The position numbers and the translations under genes are program-made. From Montifringilla adamsi (taxonomy: Eukaryota > Chordata > Aves > Passeriformes > Passeridae), in assembly GCA_017590115.1 (NCBI GenBank), contig JAGGNK010013558.1, positions 8,103,969 through 8,167,968 on the forward strand: a stretch of 64,000 nt of DNA. Reading direction: 5' to 3'. Below are positions 51,310 through 62,559 of this stretch, piece after piece (position 1 is the stretch's first letter; the number at the start of each line of letters is the position of its first letter). The notes under the pieces were generated by a model, which did no database searches, was not told the DNA's origin, and saw only the letters and a list, made by a program, of their open reading frames with translations.

Positions 51310-51660
51310 AAACATGAAATTTGATTACTCTTATCATTAGCTTAGCTCACATAGCTACAAATGTTATTAGTAGCCATAAAATTATTGAGGCCCTTTTAAA
51401 ATCCATTTTTAAAGAGTGTGTGACATGTATTAGCAGATCTGAAACCCTGATTTCAAATACCCTCGCTGGAACATCAGAAACAAAATGTCGAGCTAAGCAA
51501 CAGTGACAGGGCTTGAGATGTGCTAATGAAGAGTGGTGCCATTGCCTAAGAGAAACATTACACATTATTAACACATTAGCCCACTAAGGCACTGTGCCAG
51601 CTGTAATAAGCAACCAATTTGGCATGCTAACTTAGATACACAGGACCATTCAGAAAATCT
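51310..51660. promoter_or_regulatory. Candidate conserved non-coding element
   Basis: Repeat-free block with many ATTA-type cores: TTATCATTAGC near 51332, TTATTAGTAGCC near 51364, GCTAATGAAG near 51523, CACATTATTAACACATTAGC near 51562. Retained CpGs (CCTCGCTGG, ATGTCGAGC) lie between them. It resembles a homeodomain-driven developmental enhancer, but conservation was not tested. Confidence 0.35.
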
Positions 51661-52089
51661 TCATTCTTTCTTTCCTCCCCAGTGACAAACACGTGGTGCA
51701 ACCTGTTCTCATGTCACTAATGCCCCGAAAATCTCTGCTTAGCTGGGCCCTGATTCCTGTGCACGTTTGGTCACTACACTATTAATACTTTGACACCAAT
51801 CTTTCTGATGCGAGGTCCAGTTCACAAATTGGCTACATATATTATCTGTGCATGGGAGTGTGGGAGGGATAAATCATATTCATTATTCACATTCATGAAA
51901 TTCCAAACACATGGGAAGTACTGATGATGTCCTTGGGGAGCAAGAAACAGCCTGTCAGAGATATCCAAGTAAAAGGGGTGCAAAATCAATTATGAAAGGA
52001 GGTGTTTCCTGCTCTAACAAGCTAATTACTGTACATCAAGTCACAAAAGGAAAACTGATGCTTTTTATTTTTTTAATGGAGGTGCTGTC

Positions 52090-52310
52090 AGATTAAATCA
52101 ACTTGGAAGGACGACGGGGTTTAATGTATTCCCTCAGCTGATGCTCTCTTTAACACATTTACATATGCAAACATGTTAATATTCTGGCAGGATCCATGAA
52201 ATAGGGCTGACAGGGCAGAACCTAACAAAACACTTACGTGACCCTGCTCCTGCAGCTTATGTACGTCATTTACATACGCTGGCAACTCAGCTCATGCTGA
52301 GTGATTGGCC
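52090..52310. promoter_or_regulatory. Candidate conserved non-coding element with octamer and CRE-like sites
   Basis: Contains an octamer-like ATGCAAA (52165-52171), a CRE-like TACGTCA (52262-52268), a CACTTACGTGACC segment and a CAGCTGATG E-box context at the left edge. POU/SOX- and CREB-type motifs in unique DNA suggest an enhancer. This is inference from motifs only. Confidence 0.33.
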
Positions 52311-52319
52311 TGGGAGCCA

Positions 52320-55300
52320 GCACTGTGAAAGCAGGAGCATCTCAACAGGGAAATGACACATCCCTGCTGCTGGAAAGATCCATTTTAGGGGACAAACCAA
52401 ACGTATAAATTGCTAATGAACTATCCCTTCCTGTCCAGCACAGCTAGCAAAACTGCAGATGGTTGATTCCTCCTGGGATAATAGGTGAAGCTGGGGTATT
52501 CATTAGATGGCTTCCAGGTTATGTGCCAGGAGCAAACAGCCATGCCACACTTCCTTTTCCACAGCAGGAATCAGAGCAAGGGGTGTTTGCTGCCCAGCTC
52601 CCAGCGCCCTGGGCAGCCTGCACCCATCAGGACGCACTGGCTTTTCCCAGTGCTTGTCCAGGAGAATGCAATGTTTCTCTGCATCCCTGTATCCATTTCT
52701 CCATCTGTCTCTGCCTTTTCTTACAGACCCACATGCCTGAAAAAGCTTGCAGTCAGCAAAAGCTCTCTGTGCACGCAAACCTTCACGCTGGGCAGGGATG
52801 CTCACCTGTGTTAGGGGTCGAGGCACTAATGTTTCCATTCACTGCTCTCCAAAAGATTAATTGTTTTCATGCAACCATCTGCACTGGAGGCCAGGGGTTA
52901 CCCCCTGCCCACAAGGGTACCGTGTACGAGCAGGCACCCAGAGAGCAGTGCACTGATGAGGGCTTGCACTGCTCAGCATCCAGCTGCTTCCCCAGCTCTC
53001 TGCAGCACCAGGCCTGGGTGCCAGGCAGGGCTGGCACTGCCTGCAGTGCCCAAGAGCCCTTGCCCCAGGCACCAGCCAGCTCCCTGCCTCTGCCAGCAAG
53101 CACTGGCCTCAGCACAGTGCCAGGGCTGCATCAAGAAAAGGTCACACCACTGCACGCACCTCCAGGACACGGAACCAAACCCAGCTCAGGGCTCAGTATC
53201 TCCTCAGAGTGGGCTTGGCAGGAAGCAGCTCCAGTGCTTTGGGCACCCCGGAGCTGGGAGCCAGGCCTGGCACATGAACAGCCTCCAAGGAAGGGTGCAG
53301 GCTGTGCTCTGTCCAGCTGCAGCTCTGCCAGCCAGCCTTTGCAGGCTCTGGGGGGATGGCTGCACCCAGCTGTGGCAATCTGCTCCCACCTCCCAGCTGA
53401 GTGCAGCTGAAAGACGGATGATCTGTTATGTATTTTCTTACTTTTAACTATTCCCACATGATTGGAGTTTTTCTGGGGTGTAGATAATAGTTGCACTCTT
53501 GAAGTCTTTATCAGGGCCAGGTTGTCACTGGTCCCTCACACACCAGGTGTACTGGGGAAGATTAGAAGGAGCAATCAGATTTCCATTTGTGCAAAGCAAA
53601 GGCAGAAGAAATTTCTATGCTTAGACGTGGTAACAAGCTGCTTTCCATTGTAGTCAACAGGCAAAGCCTTCTTTTAGGAGAACAGGAGCATCTGCCACTG
53701 CACACCACACACCTACAGAGCCAGCCAGGAGAGAATGGTGTGTTTTTCAGGAGGTGTTTCAGCTTGGACACCATCACACTGCTCCTTCAAAAGAGGAATG
53801 TAATCAAACTCCTTGCTCAAGCAAAACTGCCAGCATAGCTCCACCCAAATGCAAAGGGAGAAAGGATTCAAAACCTGGTCCAAGATGGGTAAAACACCTG
53901 TTTATTTGCCTGTTGTCTTCTCTCCTACTGAGTAAGCATAGGCAATGCTAGGGAAACCATGTCATTCATAAAATGGATTGATATCCTTGAAGCTGTTCAG
54001 CTCCTTCTTGAGGAAAATGCACAACCTGTGTCTTACACTCAGATGGATTCACTCACTTGTGGAATTTATCCCTTGATACCATTTTCTGACACAGGCTTTC
54101 CTTCACACACACATCTGCAGACAGCAATTTCCTATTACAGATGCTGCCCATCACCTCCATGTTCCTTTCTTCCACCCACAAGGAATTCAGATGTAGGCAG
54201 TTCAGAGCAAACAGGGACAGCCAAGGGAAGTCTGGCCCCAACTTGCCTGTGATTTAGCACAGACCCAGAAGCACCTCATGGGGAGGGCAGAGTCCAGCCA
54301 GCAGTCCTGGCCAGCACACTGTGCCCAAGGGCAAAGGCAGGCTGTACAACAGAGCCCTTTTCTCCAGACTCCATTTCCCTGGTGCTCCCAGGCAGTGCCC
54401 TGCACAAACAGGAATGAGGATGCTGTCAATGATGAGGGGTGTTCCCCAGAGGGAGGTGGGGTGGCTGAAACCTCAAAAAGCTCACCCCAGAGCAGCCTGC
54501 ATCCTTGCAGGCAGATGGGAGCTGATGCTGTCACATCCTAGGGCAAGGGGAAATGGAGAATGAAGAAATGTGAGCTGCAGGATGTTCAAACCCTGCCTTG
54601 CCACACAAGGTCCCCTCGCTCTTCCATGGCTGGAGTAGATGACTTGGGCCTCTGGGAGCTCTCTAAAGAGCCTGCATTGGCCTCACTTGCTAAGATGAAC
54701 TCTCCAGTGAAGTCTGTCCCCTTGATAAAGGAGAAAATGAAGAAGATGGAGACATCTGCTGGGAAGCTGTCAGGTTTATTAGATACATGCGGGTTTGGGG
54801 ACGGAGCACCTAGAAGATCTCAAGGAATCTGAGCTCAAAGAAATAAAGGCAACTTCAAAAGGCACGACCAGACCAGCAGAATCACTTAACAACAGTATTT
54901 TTTTGCTGGAAATACAATTGAAAACACCTGAGAAACAAATCGGGATTCAGCCTATCCCCCTGCCTGGAACTGCAGCTGCTATTGATTCTGGGCACTAGAT
55001 CTTAGGAAAGCTCCTCTGTAAACTCCTGACACTGGCCATTACAAGCGATCCCAGATGTGAAAGGATTTATGGGATCCCCACACCTTAAAATATGCACAGA
55101 TTAAAGACTGTGCTAGTTCTAAAGCTAGAGGGAGATAGCGCTGGCTCCCCCTCCTCTGCTCAGTGCTGGTGTCACAGAGGAGCCGCTGGCTGGTGGGGCC
55201 AGAGGGGGCTCAGTCTGGGGACCCTGGGGCCATGGCAGCTCATGGAGATGGAAAAACATCTACAAATAGTAATCCACGTGAGATGACTTACTGTCTCTCT

Positions 55301-55461
55301 CTATCAGGAAATCTGGTACAAATCACAAGTCAGTGATTTGCTGTTAATGATCCTTACCCAGGAGAGCCCTTTGCCGTGACTGGAACTGCCTTGCCAGGGC
55401 ACAGAGGAGGGACAGGCACACCTTTGTCACTGGCTGGAGGAGAGCAGGTTCTGACAGGCGC
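52320..55461. other. Non-coding GC-richer stretch with several open frames
   Basis: No recognised gene. A 315-codon plus-strand frame spans 52463-53410, but the other two plus frames and the minus strand are also unusually open over the same DNA (192 codons at 52869-53447 plus; 121 codons at 53131-53496 minus). That pattern indicates low stop density from composition. The translation is Ser/Ala/Pro/Cys-rich without a domain or signal that I recognise. Confidence 0.5.
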
Positions 55462-55485
55462 TGTAACCCACTCGAGTGGGTTACA
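55462..55485. repeat. Perfect 24-bp palindrome centred on CTCGAG
   Basis: Twelve-base arms with no spacer, centred between 55473 and 55474 and containing CCCACTCGAGTGGG. The centre holds a CpG within an E-box-like CTCGAG. A palindrome of this length with zero spacer is uncommon by chance. Confidence 0.9.
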
Positions 55486-57775
55486 CTCCACACCAGCCTT
55501 GCAACTTTTCCTTTTAGCTTCATCTCACAAGTCTCATCCAGGGATCCCAAGGCAGAAACGGGGAGGCTGAAGGATGGAAACAGTACTTGTAGACTTTGCA
55601 AAGAATAAAGCAAGCTGGTCCACCTTCCACCCATTCCAGTGCCCCTAATACCAGGGAAAAAAATTATATTGACTCAAGTCAGGAGGAGATCAGCCCCTTT
55701 GTGCTGCCAAAATGGATGAGGCTGTTCACAGTGGTAAATACCAGGTCAGCTGCATTCAGAGAAGGCAGTTTTTCTTCTGTGGCAAAAGACAGGAGTGTCT
55801 CCTCACTGTGTATACCTGTCAGTATCACTGCAAACAGCAGCATCACCAGAAGGCAGGTTGGTGCTATATAATTTTCCTGTTATTTGTCTTTAAAAAAACA
55901 GTAGTCTTTAAAGTAAAGAAATTAAAATCTACCTGATTGGAAAGCTGAGTGTGTGGCAGTTGGTGGGGTTTGATTTTGGGCAGTGAATAGAGCAAAGCAA
56001 GCTGCCAGCTTGTGTTCACACACATCTCTGAATCGTCTGTGAGGTCTCAAAACCAATGATCAATATGATGTCTGTTGTGGTAAACAGACATTTTTAAAAG
56101 ATTCTTGCTTCATAGTCCACAGAAGAATTTGATTTCTGTGCCTATTAAATAATGATAGATTTTATGACAGCAAATGTAAGATCTGTCATGTGACTGGGAT
56201 CAACTTTTGCTGGTAATCCAATATCTGACCCTACAGCAAACTGGTGTTTCACATCTCCAGTGCTGCACCCACCCTGCTTTTACACCCGAATGGGCTGCAC
56301 TCTCCCTTCTCCCAGACCTCACCAGTCTGCTGCCAGCTTGTCCTAGGCGAGGGAGAATGAGAGAACACAAAAATACACCGACATTCCCTGCATTTCTAAA
56401 CAGCTGAGGGACGAGGCTGTGAGGGAAGCCCCACAGACTGGCAGGATCATTGCAGGCGAGGTATCATCTCCTGTTCTTGTGTGCATTTTAATGTAGGGAT
56501 TGATGACATGCTCCCGTGCATGCTCAAATAATAACACCCATGTTGTTCTCATGTTTTCTTGACACTTCTAGCACATGAGCCTTTGCCTTAAGCCCTGCTC
56601 CGTGCCTGGTCAGGGGCTCTCAGGAGGGTGTGAGCTCACAGTGTGCAGGGGTACATGGTGTCTGCCCCAGGGAGCTAGCAAAGCACCAGGGCACTCTTCT
56701 TCAAAGCAGAACTTCACTTTTTGCCAGAGGTGAGAGACCAAGTAAGCACAAGTAACAGATATCCTGAGCTTCTCACTAACAAATTAACAGAGCTCAGGAA
56801 CAGAAAGGCAACTTTCCAAGACCTACAGCATCATGGGAGTGAGCTGCTGCCGCACAAATGCCTTAAAAATGCCAGACCAAGCCCCAGATGAGCTGTTTGC
56901 AGCCCCACAAATCCCTGCACTACTCTGGGTGACATTTTCCTTTGCTTCTACAGCCTCTAAGGTGAATAACTTGTAAGACTGTTACAGACGAGAGTTTCAA
57001 AGAGGTGCTCAAGCCCTTCAGAAAAACAAAGCTCTGTGATCATTAACAAACACTTGTGATATGTTACCATGTTGAAAGAGAAAATTACTACCCTTCAGCA
57101 GCAAACAGTAAGTATATCAAACATTAAAATCTACCAAATATACCAAATGCTGATGTCATGAGGGGTTTACAATCTGTCCTTGAAATGAAGGACATAGAGG
57201 GGTTCACTTGCTAGGTATAATCCCACTGAAATTGTAAATATTGTGGTTTTTCATGAGACGCAGGAATTTGTTTTCACTGAAGGAGAATGAAAACTCATTC
57301 TTCATTGTCTTGATTCGAAGTCAGGAATCTCTCCATCTCTGAATACATGTGAAATCTGCTCCAGGCAGAGCAGCCCAGTGTCAGGTGATGTGGCCAGAGA
57401 CCTCTGATTTGGGATGCCGTGTCAGAATCCTCCTAGGCAGAAGCCAGAGCTCGATCTCTGCCTCAGCCAAGCTCCTTAACACACCCAAAACAAGGAGGAA
57501 GGCTACCAGGGAGACTCTGCAAAAGGAGTCAAATGCGACAAGACCCCCTTTTGTACCCTCAGGGCTCCCCTGAGGGAGGAAGGAGCAGGGAATGAGATGC
57601 TCAGATTGCCCTAGCCACTTCTGGGGCAAACATTTACTTTAGATTAAGTGGCATGTAAAGAAGAGAGGAGCCCTCTCTGGCTGGCTGCTAGGGTTGATAG
57701 TTAAATATTTATAATGTCCAAATTAGCATAGTGGAAACTCAATTCATCAATTTGTTCTGGTCTGTTTGTAAGAAG
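55486..57775. other. Non-coding stretch
   Basis: No gene or mobile element recognised. Frames do not exceed about 100 codons. Composition falls to AT-rich at 57000-57340, then rises toward the CpG-island cluster. Confidence 0.55.
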
Positions 57776-57779
57776 GAGA

Positions 57780-58110
57780 GGGGGTGTCGGGCCCCTGCAG
57801 GAGGTGCAGCCGTGGGTGGGCAGGGGCGTGTGCCGCCTCCAGCGCGGCTCCGCGGCGTGCCTCCCTGCCGGCGCTGACTTGTTGCCCTGCCTTACCCTTT
57901 TCACGGGGTCAGGGAAGCGGCCGGCTGTGGGCAGGGCTGCAGAGATCCCTCCTCTCCCCCAAACCCACCTGCCCGGGAGGGGGGCAGCCCCAAACTACCG
58001 GGAAGCTGCGGGGAGCAGCCTGGTCAGGCAGCACCAGCCTGGGGCTACCGGGTGGGGGCTGGAGGAGGGAGGGGGCTGCCCTGGAAGGGTTAAGGCTTTT
58101 CAGGCCAAAA
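57780..58110. promoter_or_regulatory. CpG island 1 of the right-hand cluster
   Basis: Abrupt GC rise with CpG-dense segments such as CCAGCGCGGCTCCGCGGCG near 57838. It marks the left edge of a cluster extending to the window end. Overlapping frames in several readings are due to composition. In vertebrates such islands usually mark promoters or Polycomb-bound developmental loci. Confidence 0.65.
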
Positions 58111-58189
58111 TCCCCCAACAGAAGGCAGGGTCAGCCTCGGAGCTGAAATCTAAGTGCTAATGACTGATGCCCTTCACCCCTCCGCTGCC

Positions 58190-59180
58190 TCCAAAGGCGA
58201 GTGCCCTGGATGAGCCGGGGCCGGAGAGCATTTAACATTTGAACTTCTTCTCGTCTGCGAGGCAGCAGGCCGTTGTGCGCGGGGTCGCTGACCCCCAGCC
58301 CCGCTCCCCCCAGCCCCTCAGCTGCCTCCCAGCCCTAATTGAATGACAGATGGTCAGCGGCAGGGAGAGGGCAAGAGCGCCGGGGGCATGGGGCCCTGCT
58401 CCTGCCCACGCACTCCCCTCGCCGGCCGCCCCGGAGGCTGCCTGGCACCCCGACCCTCAGCCACACACCGGGGGGACACGGGGCAGTGCCCAGGGCTGGG
58501 CTCGGGCGCTGTGCTGGGGACTCCTCGGGGCCAGGGCAGCTCACGCCAGCCTGATTCCAGCAGCCCCTCACCAGTCCTTCTCATCCCCCAGCCGCACGAC
58601 AAAATATCACTAAATCCGTGGAGATCCGACCAGCACAGAGTGCCCACGGCCTCCCGCTGCTCCTGGCAGTGCCAGAACAGAGGAAGGAGCTGGGCTGGGC
58701 TGCCGGGGCTCCGTGGGGACATGGGGCAGCCGCAGGAAGCCTGGCCAGGGCAGGCACAGCGGTGAGCGACCCCTTCCCCTGCCTGCGCCCCCGGGGGCTG
58801 CCCTCGCTCCCCTCCGCGCCTCTGGCCGGGGGTTATGGACATGTCCTGCCCTGGGAGAGGGATGCCACAGGTGACAGGAAGGGCCTCACACCTCACACCA
58901 GCCGCCAAGGGCTCTGTGGAAATGGTGCCTGGTGGGGCCAGCGTGCCCCTGCCCGCTGCCCTCACCATGCCAGCTGCCCTGCGGGCAGGGCTGGGAGCCC
59001 AGGCGGAGCGCTCGGGGAGCAGAGGCTGTGCGAGCGCGGCCCCCGCGCCCCCGCTGCAGCCCGCTGTCCCTTTAACGGAGAGCCGTGATTCCCACAATTA
59101 CTGGGATTACAAGGAAAGGGTTATCGATTTGCAGCCTGCACTGTGTGATCAGCGCCCGGGCGCCCCCCCCCCCACCCCCC
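58190..59180. promoter_or_regulatory. GC-rich, CpG-containing block 2
   Basis: About 1 kb, GC-rich with moderate CpG density, interrupted by AT-containing segments such as CATTTAACATTTGAACTTC near 58229 and CGACAAAATATCACTAAATC near 58596, which look like embedded enhancer cores. A 247-codon minus-strand frame (58354-59097) overlaps a 156-codon plus-strand frame (58618-59088) and others, so it is compositional. I recognise no exon. Confidence 0.55.
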
Positions 59181-59195
59181 CACCCCCAGCCCACC
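59163..59195 (-). other. C-tract array: G-quadruplex or i-motif candidate
   Basis: Runs of C11, C7 and C5 separated by single A residues, then CCC two bases further on. The minus strand therefore has at least four G-tracts with one- to two-base loops, fitting the strict G-quadruplex pattern. It sits at the right edge of GC-rich block 2, a typical promoter-proximal location. Confidence 0.8.
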
Positions 59196-59700
59196 TCTCC
59201 TACTGTAAGCACGAAACCATTTATAAATGTTTTATTTCACTGATCGCCTCACCCTTGCTGCATAATAATAACCCCAGCAGCACGGCGATATATTCTCTCC
59301 ACTCCCCCTCTCCCCGTGCCCGCAGCCTGCAAAAGGCACCAACGTGATATGCAGCAGCCCCTGATTTGTGTGTATGTTTTAATTACCGCCGGAGAAACCT
59401 GTACACAAGCATAAAAAAGGGTGAGGGAAAGGGAGAGCAGGCCCAGACGGCGGAGGCAATGGCAGCCTAATGCACCGCTGGCTGACAGCGACTTCCGCTC
59501 AGGCACCTTCTCCAGATCGAACCCTTCGATTGTAACTGAAACAATTTGCATACTGATTCCTCTCATAGCCTCCCGATCCATAACCAGCCAGGCAGCTATT
59601 CAAATGCAAGTAGCATCCCTAAATGCAAGGCTAGACTGACCAAAATGCGCTGTCCTACGAGCAGGAGGAGAAGAAAAACCCCTTGATTATTATTTCTATT
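59196..59700. promoter_or_regulatory. Candidate conserved non-coding element between CpG islands
   Basis: Unique sequence with an octamer-type ATTTGCAT (59544-59551), CATTTATAAATG near 59218, TTTTAATTACCGCC near 59377, CGAACCCTTCGATTGTAAC near 59518 and ATTCAAATGCAAG near 59599. CpGs are retained outside a dense island. Motifs suggest POU and homeodomain input near a promoter. Inference only. Confidence 0.35.
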
Positions 59701-59819
59701 TTTGTTCCTTTTAACCTTTAAAAGGTTTAGCTGGAAGCTGTTGGTTTATGGCTGGGGATGTAAGGGAAAGAATTGATCCTGAACTGGACTTAAAGATGGA
59801 GCAAAATGGGGCGCTGAAG

Positions 59820-59875
59820 AGATTTTTCGTTGTGGTTTTTTCTTTTTTCTTTTTCTTATTTTTATTTTTACCTGA
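59820..59875 (+). repeat. T-rich pyrimidine tract 1
   Basis: TTTTTTCTTTTTTCTTTTTC-type low complexity ending before ACCTGAGCC. It superficially resembles a polypyrimidine tract, but no AG acceptor follows at suitable spacing with a recognisable exon. Confidence 0.75.
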
Positions 59876-60150
59876 GCCACAAACTGAGGCTCTTTGGAGG
59901 GAAAGAGGGTCTATCCTCTCTCCCATCCCCTTTCTCCACCAAAACCATCTCAGCTCCTGCAGACCCAGGGAATACACAAATTGCTGCCTGTGCCTCTGCC
60001 TCTGGTGCCTGTTGGGCTGATGAAGATCGTGTAATTCTGGCTGTAAATTCTTGCGTTTAAGTTGGTCCAATAAAAGATCTCTCCTACACCTTGTGAGGGT
60101 TTGGTGCTTTATTTTTTTAACGGGACTGGCGTGGCAGCCGCGGCTGTTGC

Positions 60151-60210
60151 CTTTTTTTTTTTTTCTTTTTTTTCTTGCCTTCTTCTTTTTCTTCCCCTCG
60201 TTCTCATTTG
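60151..60210 (+). repeat. T/C homopyrimidine tract 2
   Basis: Nearly uninterrupted T/C stretch, followed by a second T-run at about 60228-60243. It lies just upstream of a CpG island, so it could act as a promoter-flanking nucleosome-excluding tract. Confidence 0.8.
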
Positions 60211-60274
60211 AAATTATGCAGATAGATTTTTTTTTTTTTTTATTTCGAGTTTTCTCCTCCTAGGGACAAATCTA

Positions 60275-60515
60275 GGAGGCGAGAGCCCGCAGCGGATGGC
60301 CGTCCCAGCGGCGTGCGGCGGACGGCGGGGTAAGCGTGCCCAGCGGGGCACGGCGCGGGCGGAGGGGGTCCCGCACGGGAGCCGCGCGTAGGGACCGGGC
60401 TGCCCCGCGCCCGCTCCGCCGCCGCGCAGCCCCGCGCAGGCTGCGGCCGCTGCCCGCCGGCGCGTCCGAAAGCGGGAGCGGTCCCGGAGCGCTAGCAGCC
60501 TCCATGTTTGGGGCT
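60275..60515. promoter_or_regulatory. Dense CpG island 3
   Basis: Very high CpG density, for example GGCGTGCGGCGGACGGCGGG near 60309 and GCGCCCGCTCCGCCGCCGCG near 60407. It is flanked left by a homopyrimidine tract and right by AT-rich sequence. It contains a splice-donor-like GGCGGGGTAAGC near 60325-60336 on the plus strand. This is a plausible transcription start region, but the direction is unresolved. Confidence 0.7.
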
Positions 60516-60594
60516 GTTCCTTGCTAAATTCACCGTGAATGTCCCCGAAATCGATCACGATAATTTTCTGCTAATAAGGGCCCCGCTTTTATTT

Positions 60595-61055
60595 CAGCTG
60601 GGCTAAGCAGCGCTACGACGGCCATTGCGGGTCGGGGGATCGATTGCGAGCAGGTTCCTCCGCAGGTTCGTGCGCTGCAGAGCCCAGTCGCACGGATTCC
60701 CGAGCGTGTGCCTGCCGGGTCGCTGTACGCCGGAATAAATGATAGAGATGCGTATATATTTTATTATTTAGCGGCAGCCGAGGGAAAGTTTTTAGGATGC
60801 AGTGGAGCTGGCTGGCTCCTCGTCCCTCTAAAATTCCCATTTGCCTCGGGCTACGACCTGTTATTTGACCTTTAGACACCCCGGAAGATAGCTGAGTTTT
60901 TCTTTCGAAATAGAAATAAAGCGACGTGGTGGGATGACTTCGCCGAGGGGAGCCGGGCCCGGCCCCGGGCCGCCCGGGGCTCCCCTGCCCTCGCGGGGTA
61001 CACGAACAGGGAAAGCTTTCGGGCGGGGGCCGGGGCTGAGCCCATGGTAGCACGC
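60595..61055. promoter_or_regulatory. CpG-rich block 4 with AT-rich centre
   Basis: Two CpG-rich shoulders (60610-60735 and 60940-61050) enclose an AT-rich core (GCGTATATATTTTATTATTT near 60751). Such island-embedded AT cores are common at developmental promoters. No open frame here is convincing. Confidence 0.5.
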
Positions 61056-61059
61056 GTTC

Positions 61060-61255
61060 ATTTTGATTTCATTTGAAGACATTTGATGGTTGTAGATCTT
61101 TCTCTGGTTTGTTGCATCACCACAGCTCACTCCTTAAAACAGTAATTCAAGATGTAAGTAAAAGTGTTTTCATTTTTATTGATCCTGCTAACATCTTTCA
61201 TTACCCAACACGTAACCACAACAAATGATTGCTCATTTGATACGCAGAATTTTAT
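61060..61255. promoter_or_regulatory. AT-rich segment between islands with donor-like site
   Basis: Contains GATTTCATTTGAAGACATTT, CATTACCCAACACGTAACC and a consensus donor-like GAT|GTAAGT at about 61150-61158 on the plus strand. It could be an alternatively spliced non-coding first exon end or chance. No acceptor can be paired within the window. Confidence 0.25.
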
Positions 61256-61670
61256 CGACGCTCTCCCAGGCCGGGGCGCGGATCCTAAATCCCGGCGGCG
61301 TTAGGCGCGGTGCTACGCGGCCGCGTAGCGGCCAGGACGGGAGGGCGGGCGCTGCCCGAGCCCCCGGCCCGGCCCGGCCCAGCCGCCGCTGCTGCCCGGG
61401 CCCGGAGCGCTCCCCCCGCCCCGGCCCCGCCGAGGAGAGGACAGTAAGCCTCGGGGGGAAGGCAGAGCACCCCCAGCTTGCGCCGGACCCCGCGGAGCGC
61501 CGGGGCTCGGGGGCTGCCGCCGGCCCTGCCCGCCGCGTTCGTTCCCCCGCGGCCGAAGCCAACAAGTAGCGGCAGGAGGAGCGGCCGCGCCGCCGGCCCC
61601 GCTCCGCCTCGGCCGCCGCACGGCCGGCAGCGCCGGCGGCCAGGCGGCCCTACGCTCTCTTCTTCTCCCT
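61256..61670. promoter_or_regulatory. Dense CpG island 5
   Basis: About 400 bp of very high GC and CpG. Four open frames of 60-120 codons cover it on both strands with Arg/Ala/Pro/Gly-rich translations, the usual signature of an island rather than of coding sequence. It ends sharply at 61670, where AT-rich sequence with TAATTA begins. Likely promoter or Polycomb-type island. Confidence 0.72.
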
Positions 61671-62555
61671 CGCATTTCTTAGAAATACGCTAATTAAATA
61701 TTTTTGAAAGGGGAATTTTGTTTAAAAAAAAATCAAATAGAAATCACCAAATCTTTGGGGCTAATAGAGAACACCGAACGATTTGAAACCGCAGATGCTG
61801 TTTTATTTACATGACCCTTTTCAGCTAACGGCGTCAAAGGTTTTTCAGCCAGCAAACAAATGCTACTATTTTAACTCTCTTTGAGAATATTATTTTTGCT
61901 CTTAATACTAGAATAGAAGGCAGGTTTATGAGGGAGAGGCTCGAAGAATTGGTTTCGATGCAAGAGACCTACAGTGAAATTAAACTAGGTGGATTCTTTA
62001 TTAAATGATTTTCGGTCTTCTGTGGTTTTATGAAAATAAAAGGGAGCACTTTGTCATTTTTAACAATGTAAGTAGCCAATAAATCTAATTTTCACATTGA
62101 TTTCTGTAGGAATTAAGTGATATCTACACTATCTGCTGTGAATTGTTTTTGGAAACAAGTGCGACTTTCTCCTGGCGGAAGCTTTTTTTAAAAACAATGA
62201 TTACAAAAATATATTTTTTAAAAGTATTTCTTAAACCATTAGGTTTTTAAAGTAGGGGGAAATTATCTGTGAGGTTGATCGTGTATATCTAAGACGACAT
62301 CTAGACAAAGAGTTTTATAAAATGTGCTAGGACAGGCAAAGGAAGTGCATTGCATGGAAAAATGACTAATACGAATAATTACAGAGGCGAAGATTTTACA
62401 GAACCTTCGGTCTGCTGTCCGCGGAAGGGGAGAAAAGGATTAAAAAAAAAAAAAATTGAGGGACTATATTCACTCATACATGTAACTAATAAAGATCTCA
62501 GCTGAGGAAGCCAGGGCGCTGCCAGATTAAACGTGTCCCTGACTTAATTGCTAAC
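61671..62555. promoter_or_regulatory. AT-rich homeobox-site block between CpG islands
   Basis: No open frame of note over about 900 bp. TAATTA at 61691-61696, AATTTTCACATTG near 62089, ACTTAATTGCTAACTGG near 62542, and several ATTAAA or AATAAA segments. Sharp alternation with the islands on both sides suggests conserved 5' flanking, untranslated or intronic sequence of a developmental gene. Confidence 0.35.
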
Positions 62556-62559
62556 TGGG

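Noticed and set aside
58354..59097. 247-codon minus-strand frame
   Set aside because: It overlaps plus-strand frames over the same GC-rich DNA and has no recognisable domain or splice context.
60030..60100. TTGGTCCAATAAAAGATCTC, resembling the 3' end of some ancient vertebrate SINE or DNA-transposon families
   Set aside because: The similarity is a vague recollection over a short stretch and no body could be aligned. A Dfam search would be needed to support it.
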